A stretch of 64,000 bases of DNA from Plectrocnemia conspersa (GCA_009617715.1 VTFK01000298.1:1-64000), one strand, 5' to 3'; counted from the stretch's first letter, positions 47,891-58,700 are shown. A program made the numbers and translations. The notes: generated from the letters alone by a model not told the origin.

Positions 47891-49565
47891 TGTAAGCACT
47901 TGCATTCGATATTAAATTTCAAAGTATTGTGCTGTATGAGCATCTCATATAGAGGTTGAATAATTTTTGTGGCAATATAAAAATTTATTTATCTTAATCA
48001 AGTATTATATATGTCTAGTTTATCTCATCTAAACCACGTTTTCCCCATTAGCATTATATCCCAAAATAAATGGGCGTCGCAAGGGAGTCCTTTTTGCTTT
48101 GATGTGATAGAATTGCATTCAGACCATTCAATGCCTTTTTCTTCTATGTCAGCTTCGTTATTGTACTTCGCTATAGGGCTCTAAATTGGAATATTTGTTT
48201 CATCCTATCTCTTTACATCTACTTTTATTTTTGGGTAAAATATAGAGGACAAAGAAAAATACTAAATATTTTATATGCCGGCGACTCTATTTGCATCTGA
48301 CAAATGGGATATGAAATTGTTACGATATTCATCAAGACTCCGCGAATTGATATTGAAGTTATTACGTATTTAATTATTAGTGTGGATTATATTTACTATA
48401 AAAAATAATAATTACATAAAAATGTATTAGCAAATGTATGACGCTAATTTCTGTCTGTATATTATGTTTTTTATGCAATACTTATTGTATAGTTATTGCG
48501 TATTATAAACATCTAATTGTTGACGTCTCTAAATCAGGATTTCATAACTATTTCTGTACTGCAAACCCTTTTACCAGTCAGATGAAAGCAATGAATCCTT
48601 TTTTAAAATATAGATGCTTTACGAAAGTTATTCTTTTTATTTAGTATAATTTAGTTTTGAAGCATGACAGTGTGAAGGCTGCTTATCTAAAATAAGAACA
48701 TTAACTAATACGTTAAAAATCCCAATTCGCATAGATACGTTGTTGCGACTGTATTAAAACTGCCATAGCTCGCCTCGCAAGACGATGATAGGCTACTCTC
48801 AAGGGAAACCAGAATATTTCAAGACTTTTCAAATCCAACTGTAGTGTGATTTTTGCCCTATGTTCAATGAGTTATTCGATACAAATTCATGTATATCAAA
48901 TATAAAAGGACTAGGAATCCATGGTGAATCTCATTTAGTATTAGTGTAGAACAGAAAACTTTTGGGTGCTAATGAGAGAATATGGTGTTTAAAAATAAAT
49001 TATTAAATATAAAGTAAAATTATCTGTTAGTCATGAAGACCAGTTGAAATGTTTTAATATTAATAAAAAAAAATATTAAATATTTTTTTAAAGTTAAATG
49101 AAAAAATTGCTTTTGATAAAGTTAATAACTTATACTGCTGCTGGGATAATCTTTAAGTAAAATGCAATGGCGATGATTTGAGGAGCTATTGAGGAGCAAA
49201 AATCAGTGTAAAGACAATGAATTTCACTTTACATTCAAAGTTTGTCTCTCTGTAACACTGATTTTTAACACTATAAAAACAGCAATCGGATTTCATTGAA
49301 ACCGTTCTCTAAACACTTCTGGAATTAATAAGAATAAACAGTGAATTTTTCAGCGAAATTTATCTAGTTGTTTTTGAGTCTATACAGTACACACATACGA
49401 ACATTGTCTTTTATTTATATAAATTATATTGTTAATGTTTTTTATGTTTGTGGTATTTGTTTGCTATTTATTTAAATTATTTTTTTTATATATAATATAT
49501 TAAAAAAACTATTCAGAAAAGTAGTTTTTTAAGGGAGGTTGAGAAAATTTTAAGTTCCATTCTGG
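47891..49565. other. AT-rich DNA with one long hairpin
   Basis: AAAAATCAGTGT at about 49198 and ACACTGATTTTT ending near 49267 are perfect 12-base inverted arms. The DNA between can partly extend the stem (GACAATGAA with TTCAAAGTTTGTC), giving a ~70-nt fold. Otherwise nothing was recognised. Confidence 0.4.
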
Positions 49566-49569
49566 CATT

Positions 49570-49740
49570 GAACATTAATTGTATTTAATGTCAGTTATGA
49601 GGATCTGGTATTGTTCGTATCATTAAATTGTAATATTTTGTATTTCTTTCTTTCTTATATGCTATGTATTATTTGTTGTTATTATAGTGAAGCATTGGTG
49701 TCGGTGGTTTTAATTTAAAAAAATATATAATAATAAATAT
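49570..49740 (+). mobile_element. Decayed LINE 3' tail
   Basis: The tail phrases TGTATTATTTGTTGTTATTA, GTGAAGCATTGGTGTCGGTGG and TTTTAATTTAAA follow the order of the tail at 47.1 kb. The hairpin stem is largely lost. Confidence 0.5.
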
Positions 49741-49859
49741 TAATTTACAGCGATTATGCATGACTGCAATAGTGCATCGAAGGGTTCTTTAATTTGTAGT
49801 ATTGATGCGTTAAATTGGACATAACCAATGGGTGCGTCGAGTATTGAGCACGTTCTACT

Positions 49860-50465
49860 GATCAAATCATAAAAAGTCATGCGCACTTGCACATGCACCC
49901 AGGCAGGATTGTGCATCGGATCGTTACAGCCCCCGCTCGCCCGGGTGTTTCCAGGGGTACGCTCGATAACTGCGTGCAAAATGCAAAGCGGCTTTGATGT
50001 CGCCGCCAGGGGTGCGACACGCGTCCCGGAAACCACCCGAACCCACCCGACTGCACAAACGGGAAGCTCGGGTGGCACACGAGGAGAAAGCTCGCGTTCC
50101 CGGGCCGACCACCCCGATTAATTTGGGTCCATCGAACGAGCAGCCCCCGGGACGTACGCACATACGCACAAGCTTTTGGGGAAACAATGAAAATTACGGA
50201 AAAAATCGATATCGCACACGATCCCGAATCAAAGGGAGACACGCGAACAATTATGCCGTGTACATGTGCCACCCGGGCTTCGGGAGGCTGCGCATCACAG
50301 TGTGTAGATAGATAGGGATATCAAATCACAACCACCCGAGCATCTCCCGACGCCCCCTAAACACCGCCCGCAATCCTGCCGTGCATAGACGGATTTAATG
50401 AGATACGGTCTCTTTGTCGTTAATTCCGTGCTCGATTCACCTGAAACGGGTTATTTCACCTTTGA
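49860..50465. other. GC/CpG-rich island 17
   Basis: The largest block of CpG-rich DNA before the Rieske gene. Frames of 80-131 codons overlap in five readings (the longest is 49877-50272, minus), with no motif and no mutual consistency, as expected for chance in stop-poor DNA. Possibly regulatory. Confidence 0.45.
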
Positions 50466-51161
50466 TGTATTCATGGTGGCAATTTTTTTGGTCATTCGAC
50501 GCAAAACCTCTGAAGCGCCATGAGTAAAGATTTGTATAAAAGGCAGTAATAAATATCATGCCTGTTTCTAGAACCACCATATAACACAGAGCAAGAACGT
50601 GTTAACTAAGGAGTATATCACATTTTTGTCGAATATATACATTGTACTCTCTATTATCCGGTTTTTAAATTATCAGTGATTTTAATAAATTTGTTTTAAT
50701 GACAATAATCGAAAGAGCGTAATACAGTCGTATGTTATGGAAACGCATCTGGAACTCATAAAGTTAAACTTTTGATGATTTAAAAACCAAAATATTTTAT
50801 CATTAAAAGGGACTGGGATAAAAATCTTCCTGTTGATTATAATAATTAAAAAGGAGCAAAGATGGATAGAGATTTTCAAAGATTAGTTCAAAAACAAATA
50901 GGCAAATATATATCATAATCTTAGTTAAAAGTAAAGCCAGAATCGTTCGATCGTGAAAAAAGATTCTTCTTAATTTATTGAGAGATTTTTAAAAGCAGTC
51001 TCTTTGACTTTATATTGCTGAATTATCCAGGGTGACTTAAATTAGTACTTTTAACAATGATCACATAAAACAGAACCCAAGCATAAAAATATACATACTT
51101 ATTTTCTTGCTGATACTGAGCGCTAGTTCAGGGTAATTGAAACTATCCTATGTAAATAGTT
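50466..51161. other. AT-rich DNA, no gene seen
   Basis: Nothing recognised. Confidence 0.45.
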
Positions 51162-51165
51162 TTAA

Positions 51166-51842
51166 CCCTTAAATGCATGATTTTTCCAAATTAAAAAAAA
51201 TTATACTAAAATTAGGTTGAAATGACGGCAAAAATATTTTTTTAAATATATACGCTTATTTGTGGATTATATTTACAAAAAAAATGCTTGTTGTAAATAT
51301 GCAACATCATGCAGAACGCGAATAAAGTATATTAAAAATAAAAATATACAAAAAATATAATAAGTGAAAATTCTTAAAACAATTTTTCTTCTTATTAAAA
51401 CATACCACACCACATTTTTCCCACATTGTTTGTGAAATTTCATTTGCATTTCGGCATTTTACATCCTCTTGGTCAATATGAGCCAGTGTCTTGTTTATTT
51501 TAGACAACTATTACAAAAAATAAAAATCAAAAATAAATAAAAACTAGTAGACTAACCTTTATGGAGTATATAAATTAATTTTATTTATTTTTATATCCAC
51601 TGGCACCAATGAAAACAAATGTTGAAATTCCCAAAAATGTGACACATTTGCACCCAATATTTTTTTTTAAATGGCATTATCACGCGTACAGACACGTCTA
51701 TCGGAATAATTTGAAAACACAATGGCTCGGCGTTTGTTACACATATGTAACATTATGCAATAGAGTTCCTTTATTGAACGTAGACTAAGTTATTAGCGCT
51801 TAAATAAACTGTTGCAGATTTGCAACACCGTGCATTTAAGGG
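51166..51842. mobile_element. piggyBac-type element, 677 bp
   Basis: The TTAA at 51162-51165 and 51843-51846 is the expected 4-bp target. TIRs CCCTTAAATGCA at both ends are perfect for 12 bp and begin with CCC as piggyBac ends do. Internal TGCAACA(C/T)CATGCA-type repeats occur near both ends (51300 and 51814-51835). Only the 3' end of a transposase gene remains. Confidence 0.85.
51307..51507 (-). pseudogene. piggyBac transposase C-terminal zinc-finger remnant
   Basis: The 66-codon minus frame contains DVKCRNAN, WEKCGVVCFNKKKNCFKNFH. The C..C...CF..(Y/F)H arrangement is that of the cysteine-rich C-terminal domain of piggyBac transposases, which helps bind the element ends. The DDD catalytic domain is absent from the element. 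The reading agrees with the TTAA/CCC ends found independently. Confidence 0.65.
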
Positions 51843-52138
51843 TTAAATATATAACTGTAAAATATGCGATTTTTGGAAATTCTACAATAAACATGTATAT
51901 TTGGGGATAGGTATCTATATTAAAATCACCGACTTTAGCCGAAATATTTTATGATATCGGGAACAGAAGTTCTTGAATAAAAAATATTATATTTTATGAT
52001 TAATTATACATAAATTATAAGTAAAGTGCTTCACTTGCTAATTTTATATCTTTAAACGATTCTCGTGTAATGCGAGTGATTATTTGAAACCTATAAATTA
52101 TATGAAGCAAGCGTTCAATAACTAACTAAAAAATAGTC

Positions 52139-52254
52139 GAATAAAACGTTTGGTACAGCGTGGCCCGGGATAGAGCGAGGTGTAGAATAATCGTGGATGA
52201 GGCCAAGGTCCACTCTGGGCTGTAGCGCCATGATGATGATGATGATGATGATGA
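52139..52254 (+). mobile_element. RTE-like LINE 3' end with (ATG)n tail
   Basis: From 52151 the + frame reads WYSVARDRARCRIIVDEAKV then HSGL and a stop (52223-52225). W..(V/L)ARDR..WR.(I/L)V.EAK.H.GL is the usual carboxy end of RTE-type and related LINE proteins. It is followed at once by GCGCC and a (ATG)8-type microsatellite, the sort of 3' tail such elements carry. Only the last ~115 bp survive. Confidence 0.75.
52230..52254 (+). repeat. (ATG)n microsatellite
   Basis: Eight tandem ATG units forming the tail of the LINE fragment. Confidence 0.95.
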
Positions 52255-52259
52255 CAATG

Positions 52260-53585
52260 GACATGAGACTTAGACTAGTGGCAATGTCAGTTTACAATAT
52301 TCAAAATAAACACTAATATTGTTATAATGTAAGTTGCTAAAAATGTGTAAATGCGACGGTATTTTTAAGAACAAAAAAAATAGTTTTCAATAGAAATAGA
52401 TATAAATAATATGTAACTAGATATTTAAAATTATATTTTAATGAATTCGTTGAACTGCCACAATATGATTTCAATTTCAATATAATATTCCCCTATCCGG
52501 TAATTCGTCCCCAAATTATAAATAGTTACAACATCCGTTCCGCGAACTTGGAGTGACTAAATAAATGCTAAAGAGCAACACGTGCTTGAGCTTTTATAAT
52601 ATGTTTCTGAAGAAAAATCTGAGTTAGACTATAAGTCACAAATAAGTACTTAAAAATCTTATTTTTCTCATTCCAAATTACAACAAATTCATAGATGCCT
52701 AAAACTAGACAAAGTTCTATTGCCATATTTTGAAATGAAACTAAACCAGTTTTAGTTGTTTATATCATTAAATGATACAGAAAAATAAATATTTTTTAGT
52801 AAAGTAAGATTTAAACGTTACATAACTGTAATATTACATTCAGAAATAAGGGTACCGCAAAAGTTACATTTTCCTAAAATCTAGTGCTCCGTTGATAAAA
52901 AATATTATATAAAATCTATTTTTAAGTACCTTATATTGACGAAGCACACATATAGCTATATAATGCTCAATAAAACTAATAACAGTTATTGAAAATATCA
53001 CTAAAATAATAAAAATAACTATAATTTTGAGCACAAAAATAGGAATTAAATCGAATCATCAATAAATTGAATATGTATTATGAATCTTATCTATTTAGTA
53101 ATCAATCAGTTGCTATTCTATATCAAGCTATGTACTAAAATATGTAGTAGAATATTGTAAAAAAAAAATATTTAGTAAAAATCTTGTACAGTTATTTTAA
53201 AACATCTACTTCTACTATGATCTACATCAACATAATCGAAATATTGTTCGGTTATTTCGGGTTTATCACATATTTGTGCCTATTTATGTTGTGTGTGTGT
53301 GCTAGTAGTGTTATTATTATACCACTCCATTCCCCTTGCTAACAATATAATTTGTGCAATTTGCATTCTATACATTCCAGTGAGTCCCCGCTATGCTTAC
53401 AACCCCACGAAAACAATATATGTATGAATAGCGCAATTTACAAATATTTTAGGGGTCTTGTGAGTCTGGGAGAAATCGTATAACTACTTTTTAAAAAAAT
53501 AATGGATATTTAATCGAAATGTGTAATGCAAATATATTGTTATTCAGACTAACATTTGTTGGTAATAGTGATCGATTCCCAAAAA
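52260..53585. other. AT-rich DNA, no gene seen
   Basis: No transposon ends, exons or repeats were recognised. A short (GT)n run lies near 53291. Confidence 0.45.
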
Positions 53586-53589
53586 CGGC

Positions 53590-54300
53590 AGAACAAACCA
53601 CGTGTATCTAAACCCACTCTACTCGGTTACCTAGTGCATATCTGAGCGACCATCTAATCTCAGATAAGCGAAACGCGCACACAAAAGCGTTCCCGGCGAA
53701 ACCACGGTCACCCCACACCGCTGTTCCAGTTGTCATCGCAGCGCAAGATCTTTCACAATCGCCCAGTTTCCCACGCACTTCTATTAGCCAGATAGCTAAC
53801 TAGCTCGTCCGGACGATTTCTCTAAAAATGCATCCATCTCCTCTTTCGATGTTTAACTTCCACGCTGACATTACACAACGCCGACAATTGACGCAGGTGC
53901 TATCTGCATACTTTGGATTGCACAAATTCTATACCCACATTAGTCACAGCGCTAAGACAACACACATGTCAAACAATTTCACACGAAAGACGCGCTCGCG
54001 AATTTGACATTGACAGCGTGTTCAAACAAACACATTTTCACTCTCTATCTAGGCCCTTGAGAGCTCCGAATAGCTCGGCTATAAAATATAATGGCAGCTG
54101 CAGTGAGTTTTTTGGAGTTTGAATGGCGTACCTAACGCACAGCATGCACGGAGCTTTCACTCGTGACGAAAATGGACATTTCCCATCGGCTGCATAATAG
54201 CCAAAATGAGATTTTCTCTCTAGGCGCGCATAAGAGCAAGTAGACCTACATTTCAACATGCAAACTCCGACGAAAAAACGCTTTCTAATAAGCTGCAGAA
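53590..54300. other. GC-richer island 18
   Basis: Two mixed-composition blocks, 53600-53840 and 53900-54300. Overlapping frames at 53913-54122 (+) and 54038-54316 (-) lack motifs. CAGCTGCAG near 54094 is the only palindrome noted. Confidence 0.4.
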
Positions 54301-55515
54301 GATGCTTGAATAGCACTTCGCCTAATTAAATATGAACCAAATCATAAACGAATCGGGATACTGAAAATAAATACAAGAATATCATTGAGGCAACGTAAAT
54401 ATTAAAAAATCCCGGTTTATCAAAATAAATATTGTTATATTATATTTATTTCTTGAAATCCACAATATCCACTATGAATATGGTTACAAACAATATATTA
54501 CGTTGTTGCAAAAAATGTATTTTTTTCTCTTATTAGTGGTATATATCATTTACTTTTTTGATTGTTTATAATTTGTTGCGATTTACTAAAAAATAATGGA
54601 GGCGTGGTGATATAAAATACCATATTATCAAACCGCTCGTGAAATCAGTGCTAACTACGAATATGACTAAAAAGTCATAAGATTCATAATTATTATTATT
54701 CATATTCGTATTTGCAAAAGCATAAATAATAGCTTATAAATAGATGAATTGCTATAAATAAGGTGATTTTGCATAAGTGGTAGTCTTATGCCTTTAAAAG
54801 CTCTTCTTATTATAAATGACAACCAACAAGTTTAATCATGCAATGTTTGCGGGTCCCGAAAACGATAAATGACTTTCAAATATTGTGGGGGTTTCAAACA
54901 TCTGTATAATTTGTATTGTACGTATAATTATAGAAATATCCAATTTACATTAAATCTTAAAATGAGGCATATATTCCGTAGTGTTACAATTTTCAGTGAG
55001 AAAAATACATTTTTCTCGCAATTTTGTTTCGAGCGCCTCTTGTGTCACATATAAATTTAGCTAAAATATGCACGAGTCCAAAGTGTACGAACGATATGCA
55101 CATAATAAGGCCACCGGACGCATCGAAAAATCTGGGACACCCGCCGTTACTGTCCCATAGCGCATCAACGTCACCGAAAATAAAATTCGGGCCGAAGCAA
55201 AGATAACGCTACACTGGCGATTAATCGATTCGCAAGTTTGAGAATGACTGGCGCGCATTTCAAATCGTCGTAGTATTTTCAATATACCTCGCTGTATCGA
55301 GAAAGTGCGTAATAAAAAAATAACCAAGCAATAATTTTGATATGTACAAATTTTGTATAATGATTTTTTTTTGTACCGCAAGTCGAAACTAATAATTACC
55401 ATAAAAAACCATAATTAAAAAATTCCGTTATAGCAAGAAGTGCTATTAAAAGGGTACTTGATATTTGCAGTATTAATTTGGTTTTAAAAGTTAGAGCTCC
55501 TAGGAGATATTAGGT
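54301..55515. other. AT-rich DNA with GC-richer patch (55020-55250)
   Basis: The patch has overlapping frames on both strands without motifs. The remainder is AT-rich with nothing recognised. Confidence 0.4.
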
Positions 55516-55519
55516 TATT

Positions 55520-55590
55520 AGGTCGGAATAGCGTAGTCCGTAAGGCCTGGACCGACAACCCAGAGGCCGTGGGTTCAGGTATCTGCAGCT
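55520..55590 (+). repeat. tRNA-like SINE head or tRNA pseudogene
   Basis: GGTCGGAATAGCGTAGTCCG is followed by TAAGGC, a CTGG...CCAG stem and GTGGGTTCAGG. TAGCGTAGTCCG fits the Pol III A box with one mismatch, and GGTTCAGG is a damaged B box at the right distance. The acceptor stem does not close well, so a working tRNA is unlikely. A T-run follows. Confidence 0.5.
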
Positions 55591-55715
55591 AACTTTTTTT
55601 TTATTTATACAGATTTTCTATTACTGAAAACCGACTTTAACTGTAAAATGACATTTATTGGTTGTAAATTATAATGCATAATATTTTTTAAGTAATTGTA
55701 TAGATGTCACTGATT

Positions 55716-55734
55716 ACCAGACTTTCAGTCTGGT
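55716..55734. repeat. Perfect 8-bp hairpin
   Basis: ACCAGACT, loop TTC, AGTCTGGT, about 125 bp after the tRNA-like head. It could be a SINE end or chance. Confidence 0.6.
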
Positions 55735-55744
55735 GGTTAATACT

Positions 55745-55985
55745 TTCTTGTATGTATTGTTTGTCTCATTGATTTATCTCGTTGTAACGCATTGCGTTCA
55801 CGCCTGTAAGGTTACAACGTAATATGAACATTGCTGCCAAATGAAAGCGAGGCAACAATTTTAACCGTTGCCGTCCTCTTCTGACGAGTCCGTTAGAGGC
55901 AGGACGTCCAATAATCAATTTAATGTCATCTTCGAGGAGGTGGTCCACTTCACATCATTTCATTTTTTACGTTATAATTTTTTCA
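55745..55985 (+). mobile_element. LINE 3' pieces, left of nested mariner
   Basis: A tail-type hairpin CGTTGTAAC..GTTACAACG (55780-55788 with 55811-55819, perfect 9 bp) comes first. It is followed by a stretch (55880-55950) whose DNA aligns with the C-terminal coding of the LINE at 24.75 kb (CGTTAGAG.CAGGACGT, CGAGGAG.TGGTCC). The order suggests two LINE 3' ends in tandem, or an internal rearrangement. Confidence 0.55.
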
Positions 55986-55987
55986 TA

Positions 55988-56594
55988 TACGAGGGGGACC
56001 CAAAAATAACGAGACTTTCTTTATAACTCTTTTATTTTTTAATATTTTTACACCAAATTTTGATCACCTTCAAGGTACTCTCCATTGACCAATATGCATT
56101 GGTCCAAACGATTTTTCCATTGTTCAAAACAGTTTCTCTCTCTCTCTCTATCAACCTTTTCAAAACCTCCATGTAGAAGGATCTTCACGGACGAGGGTGT
56201 TAATTTTTTCAACGTTGTCATCAGTCCATAAAGTTCAGGGGCGTCCGGAACGAGGTAAGTCTTCAATCGCCATTTCGCCCCATTTAAACCGTGAAAACCA
56301 AACTCGAGCTTTTTTAAAGCATCATTTTTGTAAGGACACATTACAAGAGTTTCCGATGCCATTTTCTTCAACAGAGAACAAAATTTTACCGCCGCGCGTT
56401 GGTCTTGAGCTTCAGCCATCTCTCGTTTTCCCCAAAGGGGAAAAAGTTTTTTTGCTAAAAAAAATTCTATACACGAATAGATGCTCTCACGACGACAAAA
56501 CGTCGCATACTGACTCATACTGGTTCCTTCTATAACACCTAACGTCCCTCCCCTCCACAGCCAGAGTCTCGTTACTTTTGGGTCACCCCTCGTA
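55988..56594 (-). mobile_element. Internally deleted mariner inserted in a LINE
   Basis: The ends TACGAGGGGGACCCAAAAAT and, inverted, TACGAGGGGTGACCCAAAAG, with TA on each flank (55986-55987 and 56595-56596; exact register ambiguous), are mariner-type TIRs and target. The ~607-bp element carries a fused N- and C-terminal transposase frame on the minus strand. A (CT)n run lies at 56141-56154. LINE sequence continues on both sides. Confidence 0.85.
56048..56419 (-). pseudogene. Mariner transposase, internal deletion, 123 codons
   Basis: The reading from the Met at 56419 begins MAEAQDQRAAVKFCSLLKK, the mariner N-terminal helix-turn-helix start (EQR..IKFC.KL.K.A.ET). It ends with CFEQWKNRLDQCILVNGEYL and GD before the stop, the family C-terminus ((C)F..WK.R...CI...G.YFEGD). 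The ~220 residues between, with the DD(D) active site, are missing, yet the frame is intact across the join. The frame is also open upstream to 56602, but that part lies in the TIR and leader. Confidence 0.8.
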
Positions 56595-56596
56595 TA

Positions 56597-56695
56597 TACC
56601 ATTTTTTTTTTTTATCCATCGTGACCCGTTGCGTTGAACCTTTTAGGTCACGATGATCTAAATTTATTTTATATTAATAAAATAAAGTAATGAAA
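56597..56695 (+). mobile_element. LINE 3' tail, right of nested mariner
   Basis: The hairpin CATCGTGACC..GGTCACGATG (56617-56626 with 56646-56655) is a perfect 10-bp stem. It is followed by ATCTAAATTTATTTTATATT and AATAAAATAAA. The order equals the tails at 21.7 and 47.1 kb. Confidence 0.75.
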
Positions 56696-57600
56696 AAAAT
56701 AATAGCTTGGTTTCCAAATAAAAATATGTAAACAAAACTTTGCTTTTCGCTAGTTTTACTAATGCTTACTCTAGCGCCACCACGCGGCACAATTTAAAAT
56801 TATAATTATATGTTTTTTTAAATGTATTATATTAATATCAAGTCATATTGTTAACTTTAAAAATAAGCTAATTCAGAGTGATAAATAATAAATAAAAGTA
56901 CATTTTAATATGTTACAAACTAAATAGCGGGTAATTTGAATTGAAAAAGAAAATTATTTTTCATTGAATATGAAGAACAAGAAGAAGTGATTCTAGGGGA
57001 TTTTCCGGCGTAAGGAAAACGCGAACGCGCGCCGCAGTTGCGTATCGCAGTATTGCTCAACGGCAGAATGGGATATTGACCTGAATAGAAGAGCGCGCAG
57101 CATCCGAAGTGCACCGTTCAAATTTCGTATGCGGAAATTTAACCGGTCACCTCCCTATTTCGCCTCCCTAATGAACGCGCCCTTTATTTACTACCTTCGA
57201 GCCCTCAATCAATATCTGCCAGGTGCCTTGCGCTATGCACTCCCCATCTCTCGCAGCAACCGCATCCCCGAATTCACTTTCATCAATTAAAACATGCGCA
57301 AATGAGGCAAAACACAAAGAGAGGGGAAAGCGTACTCGATAGTTCGTTGCCCAAAAATCGGGCCATCAAAACAAAACGCCGCTCGTTGCAACGGATGCAC
57401 TGGCCGAGAAAAATCGGTCAACGCTCGCGACGCACGAGGAGATTCGCGCGGAAAACTCCACATTGGGAAAAATATAAAATGTAAACAGTTTCGTTACATA
57501 CCTTCGACCAAATCTGTCAGAAGATTTGAATTCACTTTTCTTCCAGCCAATCCATGAAGTGTAATTTGGTTAATGTACCTGACGGTTAGATTGCCATCTC
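56696..57600. other. GC-rich island 19 (56970-57480) with AT-rich flanks
   Basis: CpG-rich with overlapping frames at 56920-57114 (-) and 57302-57484 (+), neither recognisable. A GCGCAAATGAG phrase near 57297 resembles a POU site. Possibly regulatory. Confidence 0.4.
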
Positions 57601-57604
57601 GCGC

Positions 57605-57678
57605 TCCGTGCGTTTCCCCAACGCACGGAATGGACGCATGTAAACAAACACAGTTTTCCCTGAACGCAGGGAAAACTG
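57605..57678. repeat. Pair of adjacent perfect hairpins
   Basis: TCCGTGCGTT..AACGCACGGA (57605-57614 with 57620-57629, 10-bp stem, 5-base loop) is followed 21 bp later by CAGTTTTCCCT..AGGGAAAACTG (57651-57661 with 57668-57678, 11-bp stem, 6-base loop). Both stems are perfect. No transposon ends are visible around them. Confidence 0.85.
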
Positions 57679-57689
57679 CTCCGTAACAA

Positions 57690-58310
57690 TCACTTTATCA
57701 TAAAATAAAACAATTATTTTCAAATAATAAATCACTATTACTCTTATTTAACCTTCATATATATAATAAAAATCAATACATATTAATTTTCGCATTTCAT
57801 TCACCACTATTAAAAAAAAACTACTATTTTAACCTATAATCTATGTTTTAGCATATTATAATATATAATCAATGTATTTTAATATGTTCGGTATTACCCC
57901 AATAGATAAGATTTTAATATTATTAAACAACAATGAACTTAAATTTGTAAATATAAACATATATAAATTAAAATAAGCATTTTAATTTATATATTTATTC
58001 TAAACAATTAAATTTAATATATTATCAGAATCTAACTAGAATCTGGTTAAAATAATTCAAAATAAAGATTTATCTACTCATAATATATTAACGACGAACT
58101 ATTTTCACCATATACCAGCTATGTAATATAAAAAGTTTATAGAGCTTTAAGTGGTTATTTGGGAGATAAATTTTAAAAACAAATTTTAACGGTGATAATA
58201 TTTAAAAATAATAGTTTTATTTTATTATCAGAAATTTAAATATACTGTTGCTTTTCAAAGATTAAAAAAAAACTTTAGTTGTTAATATGTAGAGTTATAT
58301 TATTATTATT
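57690..58310. other. Very AT-rich DNA, no gene seen
   Basis: Nothing recognised. Confidence 0.5.
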
Positions 58311-58344
58311 ATATGCATAGTTTGATTCAGAGATTCTTAAATTG

Positions 58345-58380
58345 GTGTTCCGTATTACCATGCGGGGTAATATGGAACAC
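58345..58380. repeat. 15-bp inverted repeat
   Basis: GTGTTCCGTATTACC and GGTAATATGGAACAC pair over 15 bases with one mismatch around a 6-base loop. CAGAGATTCTTAAATTGGTG just to the left resembles a hAT start, so this may lie in a hAT-type MITE. Confidence 0.6.
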
Positions 58381-58575
58381 ACAGTCTGACATTTTGCCAT
58401 TTTTGTTTACAGGGCTCCACAGAAACAGTATTTTAGATTTTTCCAGTGGGGGGAGAGGGTGCAATAGTTGGCCATTCAGTGGTCGTTTTTTTAAATTTCC
58501 ATTTTACTAAAATTCATAGTATTTCAATATATTACATTTTTTTTTTGCTAAATGTATGAGGGCGTCTTTTTTAGA

Positions 58576-58632
58576 ATCTACGACAAAAGCAATAAAATTG
58601 TGCCGTCGCAGTGGAAACACTTGGTTATCTAA
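58576..58632 (+). repeat. Dispersed repeat family C, copy 3 (core)
   Basis: ACGACAAAAGCAATAAAATT, then GTGCCGTCGCAGT.G.AAC.CT(C/T)GGT, matches 34411-34450. Confidence 0.6.
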
Positions 58633-58700
58633 TATTTATATTAGGACTTTTTATAACAATCTTATAACTTGAAATAAATTAGAATTGAATGAAACATATC

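Noticed and set aside
49877..50272. 131-codon minus-strand open frame
   Set aside because: Overlapped by frames of similar length in four other readings within a CpG-rich island. No motif, no splice sites, and composition explains the lack of stops.
52230..52254. Short tandem array as possible CRISPR or satellite
   Set aside because: It is a plain (ATG)n microsatellite directly after a LINE stop codon. No spacer structure occurs anywhere in the window.
55520..55590. Functional tRNA gene
   Set aside because: Acceptor stem does not pair properly, the anticodon loop is too large and the B box is damaged.
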